Assembly: GCA_041635755.1 (NCBI GenBank)
Contig: JBFKUL010000039.1
Coordinates: 1-16,020 of the forward strand
Direction of reading: 5' to 3'
Source of the DNA: JBFKUL01 sp041635755
Lineage (GTDB): Bacteria > Pseudomonadota > Gammaproteobacteria > Burkholderiales > SG8-39
Length of the DNA stretch: 16,020 nt
Shown: positions 1 to 7,140 of the stretch, piece after piece
Numbering within the stretch: position 1 is the first letter of the stretch
How the letters are laid out: each line of letters begins with the position of its first letter
Position numbers and translations under genes: made by a program
Notes under the pieces: model-generated
Databases searched by the model: none
Told to the model about the DNA's origin: nothing
The model's input: only the letters and a program-made list of their open reading frames with translations

Positions 1-168
1 ATCCTCGACAAATTGGCCGAAGCGCTGGGCTCGATCGACGTGCAGAAGTTCGAGAACGACGACCTTTCCGAAGCCCAGGTCAAAGCGGCCTATCTGGAGT
101 ACAGAAACAGAATCGCAACCGGTCGCAAACGCGCGTCGAAGCGCCGCACGCGCGGGGGCGGTGCCTGA
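1..168 (+). CDS. 3' end of an unrecognised gene (C-terminal 55 residues)
   Basis: The frame is open from the first base and closes with TGA at 166-168, giving 55 residues of a protein whose start lies outside the window. It runs from an amphipathic stretch with acidic patches (ILDKLAEALGS, FENDDLSEAQ) into a strongly basic tail (GRKRASKRRTRGGGA). Codon third positions are mostly G or C, as in the neighbours, which supports real coding. I do not recognise the family. The basic tail could contact nucleic acid or simply be a disordered end; that is a guess. The next gene starts 41 bp downstream on the same strand, so shared transcription is possible. Confidence 0.6.
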   Translation: MLDKLAEALGSIDVQKFENDDLSEAQVKAAYLEYRNRIATGRKRASKRRTRGGGA

Positions 169-209
169 GCGCGGCTTCGCGGTGTGCCCGCGGCCGTTCC
201 GGTCCCTCT

Positions 210-686
210 ATGCTCCTCGCTCTTACGCTTCTTGCCTGCATTGGTGCCGGAACGGTCGGCGGCATCTTCTTCGCCTTTTCCACCTTCGTCATGAAAGCGC
301 TGGCCCAGCTGCCCGCGAACCAAGGAGTCGCCGCGATGCAGCGCATCAACGTGGTGGTGCTCAATCGGCTTTTTCTGGGGCTGTTCATGGGCACAGCGGT
401 GCTGACCGCGGCTTGTATCGTGGCCGCCTTCCTGCCCTGGAGCGCGCCGCGCTCCGCGTATCTGCTTTCAGCCAGCCTGCTCTATCTGGGCGGGACGTTC
501 TTCGTCACCGTGGCGTTCAACGTGCCCCGAAACGAGCGGCTCGGACGACTGGCGGCGGAATCCCCGGAAGCCGCGGCGTACTGGTCGGTCTACGTGCGCG
601 AATGGACGAAATGGAATCACGTACGGACCGTCGCGTCGTTGGCTTCCGCGGCTTGCAGTGCTGCGGCCTTGGCCACCATCGCTTAA
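210..686 (+). CDS. DUF1772 (anthrone oxygenase-like) integral membrane protein
   Basis: A 158-residue membrane protein with about four hydrophobic segments, near residues 1-27, 50-76, 82-104 and 138-157. It carries the features of the DUF1772 family: a Gly-rich first helix followed by FFAFSTFVM, the loop FNVPRNERL (Asn104, Arg107, Asn108) and WTKWNHVRT (Trp132, Trp135, Asn136, Arg139). Length is typical of the family. Some fungal relatives are called anthrone oxygenases, but for bacterial members the reaction is unknown, so the name describes fold and family only. The ATG at 210 opens directly into the first helix; no strong SD precedes it. Only 13 bp separate its stop from the MaoC-type gene, so the two are probably cotranscribed. 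Confidence 0.82.
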   Translation: MLLALTLLACIGAGTVGGIFFAFSTFVMKALAQLPANQGVAAMQRINVVVLNRLFLGLFMGTAVLTAACIVAAFLPWSAPRSAYLLSASLLYLGGTFFVTVAFNVPRNERLGRLAAESPEAAAYWSVYVREWTKWNHVRTVASLASAACSAAALATIA

Positions 687-699
687 GAAGGCTCGCGTC

Positions 700-1137
700 A
701 TGGGCACCCACAACGACGTATGGCCGAACGGCAAACCCGAAGTCGGACACAGCGCGCGGCGATCGAGAGCCATCACCGCGCGCGACATCGAGCTCTTTAC
801 CGAGATCAGCGGCGACCGCAACCCCCTGCACTACGACGAGGAGGTTGCCCGCGCGACGCGTTTCGGCGGCATCGTCGTGCAAGGGGGGATCACCAGCGCC
901 ATCCTGAACGCGGTCGTGGCCGAGGACCTGCCCGGGCCCGGTACGGTGTTCCTGCAGGTCAACTGGGCCTTCAAGGGACCGGCGCGGCCCGGCGATACCA
1001 TCACCGGCGAGGTGAAGGTCACCAAAGTGAGGCAAGACAAGCCCATTACGGAGCTCGAGACCCGTGTCTTGCTCGCTGACGGCACCGTCGTTCTGGAGGG
1101 CAGCGCCGTGTGCTACACCATGCCGATTCGCCGGTAG
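700..1137 (+). CDS. MaoC-family (hot-dog fold) dehydratase, probable (R)-specific enoyl-CoA hydratase-like
   Basis: A 145-residue single hot-dog domain. Residues 37-44 read SGDRNPLH, matching the hydratase-2 motif in which an Asp (here Asp39) and a His (here His44) activate water for addition to an enoyl-CoA. GGIVVQGGITSAIL (56-69) is the usual Gly-rich hot-dog helix region, and KGPARPGDTITGEVKVTKV (92-110) fits the following strands. By family knowledge it would hydrate a trans-2-enoyl-CoA to an (R)-3-hydroxyacyl-CoA in the cytosol; the substrate cannot be read from sequence. The ATG at 700 is chosen because AAGAAGG lies at 685-691, 8 bases upstream, overlapping the stop of the DUF1772 gene; an earlier in-frame start at 658 would overlap that gene. 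It converges with the AttH-like gene. Confidence 0.88.
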   Translation: MGTHNDVWPNGKPEVGHSARRSRAITARDIELFTEISGDRNPLHYDEEVARATRFGGIVVQGGITSAILNAVVAEDLPGPGTVFLQVNWAFKGPARPGDTITGEVKVTKVRQDKPITELETRVLLADGTVVLEGSAVCYTMPIRR

Positions 1138-1179
1138 CCTGCGCGCGCAACGCTAACTCTCGGACCATGCAACGCCGTC

Positions 1180-2253
1180 TTACAGCCGCATCGGCTTGCC
1201 GTATCCGGTGAGCTCGAGGTAGCCACGCCCGGCCGGTGCGCCCTCGCGAAGAGCCCTGACCGCTCCCTCCCAGTAGATCGTGCCGGTGCTCGCGCGCGCG
1301 TCGAGCTCCTGGTCGTCCATCAGCGGCGCGAGCGTCCACGCCTCGCTTCCCGCGCTCACCCGCATCTCAACCGGATACTCGGTGCCGGTGCGCGGAGAGC
1401 GCCAGGTCCGCAGCGGCTCGAGGCTGATTTCGCCCGGCGCAAACGTGCGCCGGCTTCCGTCGGCGCGTCGGAGCGTGCCGCCGGCCCAGTACACGCCCGC
1501 CTCCTTCGAGCGCATGCGAAACGCCATCAGCGCACCGCCGCCGTCCAGGTTCACGCCGCACCAGTCCCAGCCGGCGGCTTCGGGCGCGAGATAGGCGCTC
1601 GACCATTCATGATCGAGCCACGCGCTCCCCCGCACGCGCATCGCTCGGCTTGCGTGCTCGATGCGCCCGGACACGGCCAGATGCGGTCGGCTGTAGTAAT
1701 AGCTCGCCTCCGCGGGCCGGGTGCCTTTTCGGCTCAGTCCCGCTTCACCCTGGAGCAGCGGCGCATCGCGCGCCTCGAACGCAAGCTCGAGCGCAAAGTC
1801 GCGCGCCGGGATGCGGGCGCGATAGGTCGAGCCCACAAGCTCGATACGCCAGTCGTCGATCCACGCGTGCGTCGTTTCCTCCGCCGCGCCGGCGAGCCCG
1901 AGCGCGGTCCGCGACGCTCGCTCGTCCTGACGCAGCCTGCCGTGCGTCGGATCCGCGAGCGCGGCGTGGGCGAAGATCACCTGGCGCAGCGCGAAGCGAC
2001 TTGGGTTGTCCGACTCGATCTCGGGCCGTGCACGAAAGAAGGTGACCTGGAAGCCGAGCGGCTGCAGTTGTGCCTCAGTCTCGAGCCAGCCCGTGACGTA
2101 CCACCACTCGGTGCGAAATTCCGGATGCGCGCCATGATCGCGCGGAAAGACGAGCGGCCGCGCGACCACAGGCGGATAGCGGACCTTCGCTGCGCGCGCC
2201 CAGGGCGCGATGACCAATGCGCCGGCGGCACCAAGGAACGTCCGGCGGCGCAT
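1180..2253 (-). CDS. AttH-type lipocalin-like protein (carotenoid 1,2-hydratase/CrtC-like superfamily), Tat-exported
   Basis: A 357-residue protein of the AttH/CrtC double-lipocalin superfamily. The N-terminus MRRRTFLGAAGALVIAPWARA is a twin-arginine (Tat) signal peptide (RRTFLG, then a hydrophobic run and AxA), so the folded protein should act in the periplasm. Family landmarks are HPEFRTEWWYVTGWL (43-57), GSAWLDHEWSS (209-219), GWDWCGVNLDGG (228-239) and GRGYLELTGY (342-351). AttH proteins are known as partners of FtsX-type permeases in att-like ABC systems; hydratase chemistry belongs only to the CrtC branch, so I do not assign it. Translation is coupled to the permease: the permease TGA overlaps this ATG (TGATG at 2251-2255). 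A GTG three bases earlier (2256) is an alternative start. The ligand is unknown. Confidence 0.88.
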   Translation of the reverse strand: MRRRTFLGAAGALVIAPWARAAKVRYPPVVARPLVFPRDHGAHPEFRTEWWYVTGWLETEAQLQPLGFQVTFFRARPEIESDNPSRFALRQVIFAHAALADPTHGRLRQDERASRTALGLAGAAEETTHAWIDDWRIELVGSTYRARIPARDFALELAFEARDAPLLQGEAGLSRKGTRPAEASYYYSRPHLAVSGRIEHASRAMRVRGSAWLDHEWSSAYLAPEAAGWDWCGVNLDGGGALMAFRMRSKEAGVYWAGGTLRRADGSRRTFAPGEISLEPLRTWRSPRTGTEYPVEMRVSAGSEAWTLAPLMDDQELDARASTGTIYWEGAVRALREGAPAGRGYLELTGYGKPMRL

Positions 2254-4754
2254 CACCAGTCCTCGCGCACCGCGCGCACCGGCGCCATACCCATCGCCTC
2301 GCGTCCCGAAAAGTACGCCGTGAGCGCCGCAAGCAACACGATCACCGCGGCGAGACCCGCGAGCACCGCGTACGGCGGATACAGGTCCATGGTCCAGTTG
2401 AACGACTGGCGATTCACCACGAAGATCAGCACCAGGCTGATGGCGCCTCCCACTGCGAGGCCCGCAAGCGCGCCGAGCAGTGCAAGAAAGCCGCCCTCGG
2501 CCGCGAGCATGGCGCCGATCTGCGCGCGCGTCATGCCGAGGTGTCGCAGCATGCCGAACTCGCGTCTGCGCGCGAGCACGATCGCCCCGAGACTCGATGA
2601 AAGTCCGAACAGTCCGACCAGCACCGCCACGGCCTCGAGCGCATAGGTCACCGCGAAGCTGCGATCGAAAATGCGCAGCGATACCTCGCGGATCTCCGCG
2701 GGCTCGCCGATGTCGATCTGCGCGCCGCCCGGCAGCGCGCGCAGAGCCGCTATGGCGTCGCCAGCGCTCGTACCCGGCGCGAGCCAGAGCGCCGCGTCGT
2801 TCGCGCGTGCGTCGCCCGAGAGTTCGGCGTAGATCCTGCGCTCCAGCACGATCGCGCCGTGCTGGCGCGCATAGTCACGCCATACGCCGGCGACCACGAA
2901 CGCGTGGCGTGCGCCCGCGATCGGCAGCTCGACGCGTCGCCCCGGGTCGAAGCCGTAGAGCTCGGCGACCGCCTCGCTCACCCAGATGGGCGGCGGATCG
3001 CCCTGCTTCGGAGCGTAGGGTTTGCCGACCAGCGGCAACAGTGCGGGTGCGCCCTCGGGCGGCAGCTCGCGCGCAATCAGCGAAATCGCCTGGCGTGATG
3101 GATCCAGCGTGACGCGCGCGCTGCGCAGGAACTCGGCGCGCGCCACCTGCGGCAACGCGCGCACGCGTGTCTCGAAGGCCGGCTCGAGATAGCCGGTCTC
3201 GCCCGCGTGCGTGGTGCGGAAATACAGATCTGCCGGCAGCACGTGGTCAAGCCAGTCGTCCACCGACTGGCGGAACGAGGACACCATGATCGCCATCGCC
3301 ACCATCAGCGCGAAGCTCGCCACGATCGCGGCAAGGCTGACGATCGCCTGCCCCGGCGCGCCGCGCAGCTGCGCGAGCGCCAACGCGAGCGGCACCTGGC
3401 GCGGCATCGGCAGCGCGCCGAGCACCGTGCGCGACAGCCGCGGCATGAGCGCGATCCCGCCGACCAGCAGGCACGCAATTGCAAGGTAGCCGAACACGGG
3501 AATGCCCCCGATCGGTCCGAGCTGCGCGAGCACAAGGCCGGCGGCGGCGAGCAAGACCCCGGGCCAAAACGTAGGTACGCCGCCGAGCATGCGTGCCTCG
3601 TCGCCTGCCTTGAGCGCTTGCGCAGGCGGCACGCGCGCCGCATCAAGCGCGGGAATCAGGGCGCCGGCGAGCGCCACCAAGATCCCCACCGAGGCGTAGA
3701 GTAGCGCGATGCCCGGCGCAAAAGCGAGTTCGGGGGTCACGCCGCGAAACAGGCCAGCACCCAGATCCGCTCCCGCCAGACGCACCGCCACGTGCGCGAG
3801 TGCGTAGCCGAGCGCAACTCCAAGCACGCTGCCCAGGAGCCCGACCGCGGCGGCTTCGGCGAGCACCAGCCGAGCGAGCCCAACGCGCTCGAGGCCCAGC
3901 ACGCGCAGCAGCGCATGCTCGCCGCGGCGGCGCGCGATCTCGAGCGCCTGCGCCGAGAACACCAGGAACCCGCCGGTAAACAGCGCCACCATCGCCAGCA
4001 CGTTCAGGTTGACGCGATAGGCACGCGACGGATTGGCGCTGCGCGCCGCCTCCGCCGATACGGACACCACGTGCACGCCGGGCGGCAAGCGCTCGGCGAT
4101 GCGCGCGCGGACCGATTCGGCATCAACGCCGGACGCAAGCCGCAGGTCGATGCGGTTCAGCTCGCCCAGACGGTCGAGCCGCCACTGCGCCGTGGCGAGA
4201 TCGGTAAGCGCCGCGATGCCCGGCAGCACGCCCGCCGGCAGCACCCCGGCGATGTGGAGCTCGACCGTGGCGAGTCCTACTACCAGGCGCAGCCGGTCGC
4301 CTTCGCCGAGGCCGAGCGCGCGCGCCGCCTGGGGCGTGAGGAACACCTTGTCCGGCTCGAGCAGCGCGAAACGCTGGTCGGGCTCGATCGCAAGCAGCGC
4401 CGGCTGGAGCCGCGCAGCCCGCAGCGCGTCGATGCCCGCCACCCGGATGCCCCGCTCCGCGTTCGGCAGGCCCGCGTCGAGCTCGAGCACCGGGCTTGCC
4501 GCGGCGACACCGGGCAGCTGAGCAAGTTCGGCATAAAGCGTTTCCGGAAAGCCGCCTCGTCCGCCGCGCACCTCGAGGTCAGCCTCCCCCGCGACCAGGC
4601 GCACCGCCGCCGCGAGCTCGTCCACTGCGGCACGATTGATCAGGTGCACGGCGAAGCCGAGCGCCACGCCGAGCGCTATGCCCAGCGCGGCGAGCATGGC
4701 CCGGCCGCGCTGGTGCGCGAGGCGGGCGTTCAGGGCGAAAAGCAGGCGCAACAT
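2253..4754 (-). CDS. ABC transporter permease, FtsX/MacB-like, ten-helix AttFG/YbbP type
   Basis: An 833-residue inner-membrane permease with two FtsX-type halves. Hydrophobic segments lie near residues 20-39, 247-270, 297-323, 347-370, 398-412, 418-436, 468-492, 702-728, 749-779 and 795-813. Large extracytoplasmic domains (about 40-246 and 493-700) follow the first helix of each half. RRRGEHALLRVLGL (275-288) and RRREFGMLRHLGMTRAQIG (729-747) are the cytoplasmic coupling motifs that dock on an ATPase. Such proteins usually move or extract lipidic or lipoprotein substrates with an ATPase of the LolD/YbbA type; here no ATPase is adjacent. The ATG at 4754 is preferred over a GTG at 4772 because GAGGG (4765-4761) lies 6 bases upstream and the protein then opens as MLRLLFALN. 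It overlaps the AttH-like gene by one base. Confidence 0.9.
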   Translation of the reverse strand: MLRLLFALNARLAHQRGRAMLAALGIALGVALGFAVHLINRAAVDELAAAVRLVAGEADLEVRGGRGGFPETLYAELAQLPGVAAASPVLELDAGLPNAERGIRVAGIDALRAARLQPALLAIEPDQRFALLEPDKVFLTPQAARALGLGEGDRLRLVVGLATVELHIAGVLPAGVLPGIAALTDLATAQWRLDRLGELNRIDLRLASGVDAESVRARIAERLPPGVHVVSVSAEAARSANPSRAYRVNLNVLAMVALFTGGFLVFSAQALEIARRRGEHALLRVLGLERVGLARLVLAEAAAVGLLGSVLGVALGYALAHVAVRLAGADLGAGLFRGVTPELAFAPGIALLYASVGILVALAGALIPALDAARVPPAQALKAGDEARMLGGVPTFWPGVLLAAAGLVLAQLGPIGGIPVFGYLAIACLLVGGIALMPRLSRTVLGALPMPRQVPLALALAQLRGAPGQAIVSLAAIVASFALMVAMAIMVSSFRQSVDDWLDHVLPADLYFRTTHAGETGYLEPAFETRVRALPQVARAEFLRSARVTLDPSRQAISLIARELPPEGAPALLPLVGKPYAPKQGDPPPIWVSEAVAELYGFDPGRRVELPIAGARHAFVVAGVWRDYARQHGAIVLERRIYAELSGDARANDAALWLAPGTSAGDAIAALRALPGGAQIDIGEPAEIREVSLRIFDRSFAVTYALEAVAVLVGLFGLSSSLGAIVLARRREFGMLRHLGMTRAQIGAMLAAEGGFLALLGALAGLAVGGAISLVLIFVVNRQSFNWTMDLYPPYAVLAGLAAVIVLLAALTAYFSGREAMGMAPVRAVREDW

Positions 4755-4770
4755 GAGGAACCCTCGTCCC

Positions 4771-4778
4771 ACTATACT
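4771..4778. promoter_or_regulatory. Overlapping candidate -10 elements in the 51-bp divergent gap
   Basis: The 51 bases between the permease start (4754) and the thioredoxin-like start (4806) must serve both directions. TATACT (4773-4778) is a good -10 for the plus-strand gene, and TATAGT (4776-4771 read on the minus strand) a good -10 for the permease; the two share four bases. I find no matching -35 at 16-18 bases on the plus side. On the minus side TTGATC (4794-4789) is only 12 bases away. If both are used, the two promoters cannot be occupied at the same time. Confidence 0.3.
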
Positions 4779-4805
4779 TTCTAACAGCGATCAACGGAGG
4801 GCCCC

Positions 4806-5825
4806 ATGGCGCCGCGCCTGCTATCTGTCGTCGTTCTAGTCGCCCTGCTTGCGGTCGCGCCGCTTGGCGCTCGGGCACAGATCACGAGCCCCCACGCGCA
4901 CGAGATTCCGGACTGGTTCGCGCAGACGTTCCTCGATTTTCGCGAGGACGTGGCCGACGCCGCCAAGCAGGGCAAGCGCCTGATGGTGTACTTCGGCCAG
5001 GACGGCTGCCCCTATTGCGCGGCGCTGTTCAAGACCAGCTTCACGCAGCCCAAGCTGGTCGAGAAGAGCAAGCGGATGCTGATGCCGATCGCGATCAACA
5101 TCTGGGGCGATCGCGAAGTCACCTGGCTCGACGGCAAATCGATGAGCGAGAAGGAGTTCGCCAAGCTGCTGAAGGTGCAATTCACGCCCACGATCCTGTT
5201 TTTCGACGAGAAAGGCGAGATCGTGGTGCGCCTGAACGGCTACTATCCGCCGCACCGCCTGGATGCGGTGATCGATTACGTCGGCGGCAGGATGGAGAAG
5301 AAGCTCCCCTTTGCCCAGTACATGCAAAACGCCGTGCGCGAGGTTGCAAGCGAGACCCTGCACGAGCAGCCCTTCCTGATGAAGAAGCCTCTCGACCTGC
5401 GGCGCTCGGGCGCATCGAAGCCGCTCGCGGTGCTTTTCGAGTCGCCCTTTTGCGCCGGCTGCGACGAGATGCACAAGGAAGGCTTTGCGCGCGCCGAGGT
5501 CAAGGCGCAGCTTGCGCGCTTCGACGTGGCGCGCATATCGCTGCTCGACGGCGCGGAGCTCGTCACCCCGCAAGGCACGCGCATGCGCGGCGACGAGTGG
5601 GCACGCGCGCTCAAGATCGCGTATACGCCGAGCGTCGTCTTCTTCGACCTCAAGGGGCGCGAGGTATTCCGCACCGAAGCGTACGTACGGCCGTTTCACC
5701 TCGCCGGTTCGTTCGACTACGTCGGCTCGGGGGCGTACGCCAAGGAGCCCTCCTTCCAGCGCTTCCTGCAGGCGAAGGCCGAGCACATGCGTGAGCGCGG
5801 CCAGGCGGTCGAGCTCTGGAAATAG
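4806..5825 (+). CDS. Exported protein with two tandem thioredoxin-like domains (SoxW-like)
   Basis: A 339-residue protein with a Sec signal peptide (MAPRLLSVVVLVALLAVAPL, cleavage probably after ARA at 24), so periplasmic. Domain 1 (about 40-165) has GQDGCPYCAALF with Cys68 and Cys71 and the cis-Pro loop FTPTILFFD (Pro128). Domain 2 (about 190-325) has SPFCAGCDEMH with Cys216 and Cys219 and the loop YTPSVVFFD (Pro275). Both CxxC sites are intact, so two redox centres are likely. The loops after the motifs resemble SoxW/Thioredoxin_2 proteins that reduce periplasmic partners; the partner here is not evident. The start is set by GGAGG at 4796-4800 before the ATG. It is transcribed alone: divergent from the permease and followed by hairpins at 5828 and 5900. 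Confidence 0.87.
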   Translation: MAPRLLSVVVLVALLAVAPLGARAQITSPHAHEIPDWFAQTFLDFREDVADAAKQGKRLMVYFGQDGCPYCAALFKTSFTQPKLVEKSKRMLMPIAINIWGDREVTWLDGKSMSEKEFAKLLKVQFTPTILFFDEKGEIVVRLNGYYPPHRLDAVIDYVGGRMEKKLPFAQYMQNAVREVASETLHEQPFLMKKPLDLRRSGASKPLAVLFESPFCAGCDEMHKEGFARAEVKAQLARFDVARISLLDGAELVTPQGTRMRGDEWARALKIAYTPSVVFFDLKGREVFRTEAYVRPFHLAGSFDYVGSGAYAKEPSFQRFLQAKAEHMRERGQAVELWK

Positions 5826-5827
5826 CG

Positions 5828-5851
5828 GCGCCGCGCAGCGGCCCGCGGCGC
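5828..5851 (+). repeat. GC-rich stem-loop just after the thioredoxin-like gene
   Basis: GCGCCGCG (5828-5835) and CGCGGCGC (5844-5851) are perfect 8-base inverted arms around an 8-base loop, starting two bases after the stop codon. No T run follows, so it is not a clear intrinsic terminator; it may shield the 3' end of the message or help pause polymerase. Confidence 0.45.
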
Positions 5852-5866
5852 ATTGTCGAACCGTCG

Positions 5867-5895
5867 TTGACACTCGCAGTGCGGGTTGCGATCAT
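5867..5895 (+). promoter_or_regulatory. Sigma-70-type promoter for the CoA-transferase/crotonase pair
   Basis: A perfect -35 TTGACA (5867-5872), a 17-base spacer and GATCAT (5890-5895, four of six matches to TATAAT). Transcription would start near 5902, about 43 bases before the chosen ATG at 5945. An in-frame TTG that could extend the protein coincides with the -35 box, which argues against that longer reading. Confidence 0.6.
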
Positions 5896-5899
5896 GGCG

Positions 5900-5922
5900 C
5901 GCCGCCCACCGGGCGGCGTTTT
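5900..5922 (+). terminator. Hairpin plus T-run, candidate intrinsic terminator or leader hairpin
   Basis: CGCCGCCC (5900-5907) and GGGCGGCG (5911-5918) form an 8-bp stem with a 3-base loop, directly followed by TTTT (5919-5922). This is the form of an intrinsic terminator for the thioredoxin-like gene. It also begins at the predicted start point of the next promoter, so transcripts from that promoter would start in or next to the hairpin. Confidence 0.5.
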
Positions 5923-5944
5923 CGCTGCGGAATCAGAACCTACC

Positions 5945-7129
5945 ATGCCCCGCATCACCGCTTCCCCGGCGCTTTCGCGCCTGCGCATCCTCGATCTCAC
6001 CCGGGTGCGCGCCGGCCCGACCTGCGTGCGCCAGTTCGCCGACTTCGGCGCCGACGTCATCAAGATCGAGACCACCGAGCCCGAGGACCTGGGCGGCGCA
6101 CGCGAGGGCGCGGATTTCCAGAACCTGCACCGCAACAAGCGCTCGATCACGCTCAATCTGAAGACGCCCGAGGGTCAGGCGGTGTTCGCCAGGCTCGCGA
6201 AGAGCGCCGACGTGGTGGTGGAGAATTACCGCCCCGACGTCAAGCAACGCCTCGGCATCGATTACGAATCGCTGAAGAGGATAAATCCCCGCATCATCCT
6301 CGCGTCGATCTCGGGCTTCGGGCAGGACGGTCCCTATGTCTCGCGCCCGGGGTTCGATCAGATCGCGCAAGGGCTCTCCGGAATCATGTCGGTGACCGGA
6401 AAGCCCGGCGAAGGTCCCATGCGCGTCGGCGCGGCGGTCGCTGATGTCGCTGCGGGATTGCTTGCCGCGCTCGGCATCATGACCGCGCTGCTTGAGCGCG
6501 AGCAATCGGGAGAAGGCCAGTGGGTGCAATCGAACCTGCTGCAGGCCGGCATCACGCTGCTCGATTTCCAGGCCGCGCGCTTCACCATGTCGGGCGAGGT
6601 GGCACCGCAGCTCGGCAACGACCATCCAACCAGCATGCCGACCTCGGCCTACAAGACTGCAGACGGCTATATGAACGTCGCGGCCGCGGGCACCGTCATC
6701 TGGAAGCGCCTGTGCGAGGCCATCGGCAGGCCCGAGCTCGCCGAGCACCCGGACTACGCGAGCGCCGAGAAGCGCGCAACGAACCGCAAGGCGCTGAACG
6801 CCGAGATCGACCGCGCGCTGGCGAAGAAGAAGACCGCCGAGTGGGTCGAGATCCTGAACGAGGCCGGCGTGCCCTGCGGTCCGATCTACTCCATGGACCA
6901 GGTGTTCGCCGACCCGCAGGTGAAACACCTTGGCGCGGCAGCCGAAGTCATGCATCCGAGCCTTGGCACGCTGCACATCCTGAATCAGCCGATCAAGCTT
7001 TCGCGCACGCCGGCCCGGATCGCCACTGCCACACCCGAGCGCGGCATGCACACCGACGAGGTGCTGCGCGAGGCCGGTCTCACTGACGCCGAGATCACGG
7101 CGCTGCGCAACAAGAAAGTCATAACCTAG
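5945..7129 (+). CDS. CaiB/BaiF (class III) CoA-transferase
   Basis: A 394-residue class III CoA-transferase, which moves CoA from one acyl-CoA to a free carboxylic acid in the cytosol. The N-terminus has the family pattern RILDLTRVRAGPTCVRQ then FADFGADVIKIE (31-42). NLHRNKRSITLNLK (60-73), VENYRPDV (92-99) and SGFGQDGPY (123-131) are also typical. Asp167 in VGAAVADVAAG matches the aspartate that forms the acyl-anhydride intermediate in this family. Length is normal. The ATG at 5945 is chosen because the fold begins just after it and a promoter occupies the upstream in-frame extension; the SD is weak. The crotonase-like gene follows after 11 bp, so the pair likely activates and then converts one organic acid. 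Acid and CoA donor are not deducible. Confidence 0.9.
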   Translation: MPRITASPALSRLRILDLTRVRAGPTCVRQFADFGADVIKIETTEPEDLGGAREGADFQNLHRNKRSITLNLKTPEGQAVFARLAKSADVVVENYRPDVKQRLGIDYESLKRINPRIILASISGFGQDGPYVSRPGFDQIAQGLSGIMSVTGKPGEGPMRVGAAVADVAAGLLAALGIMTALLEREQSGEGQWVQSNLLQAGITLLDFQAARFTMSGEVAPQLGNDHPTSMPTSAYKTADGYMNVAAAGTVIWKRLCEAIGRPELAEHPDYASAEKRATNRKALNAEIDRALAKKKTAEWVEILNEAGVPCGPIYSMDQVFADPQVKHLGAAAEVMHPSLGTLHILNQPIKLSRTPARIATATPERGMHTDEVLREAGLTDAEITALRNKKVIT

Positions 7130-7140
7130 GACCCCCTGCA

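Noticed and set aside
161..907. A 248-codon plus-strand frame overlapping the DUF1772 and MaoC-type genes
   Set aside because: It overlaps two genes with clear family motifs and has an Arg/Ser-rich composition typical of an out-of-frame reading.
1180..2253. Carotenoid hydratase activity for the AttH-like protein
   Set aside because: No carotenoid gene is nearby, and its fused context with an FtsX-type permease fits the AttH branch of the superfamily better.
2253..4772. Long open frames on the plus strand opposite the permease (for example 3792-4784) and opposite other genes
   Set aside because: They lie antisense to well-supported genes, encode Arg/His/Ala-rich low-complexity protein, and arise from the high GC content and codon bias of the true strand.
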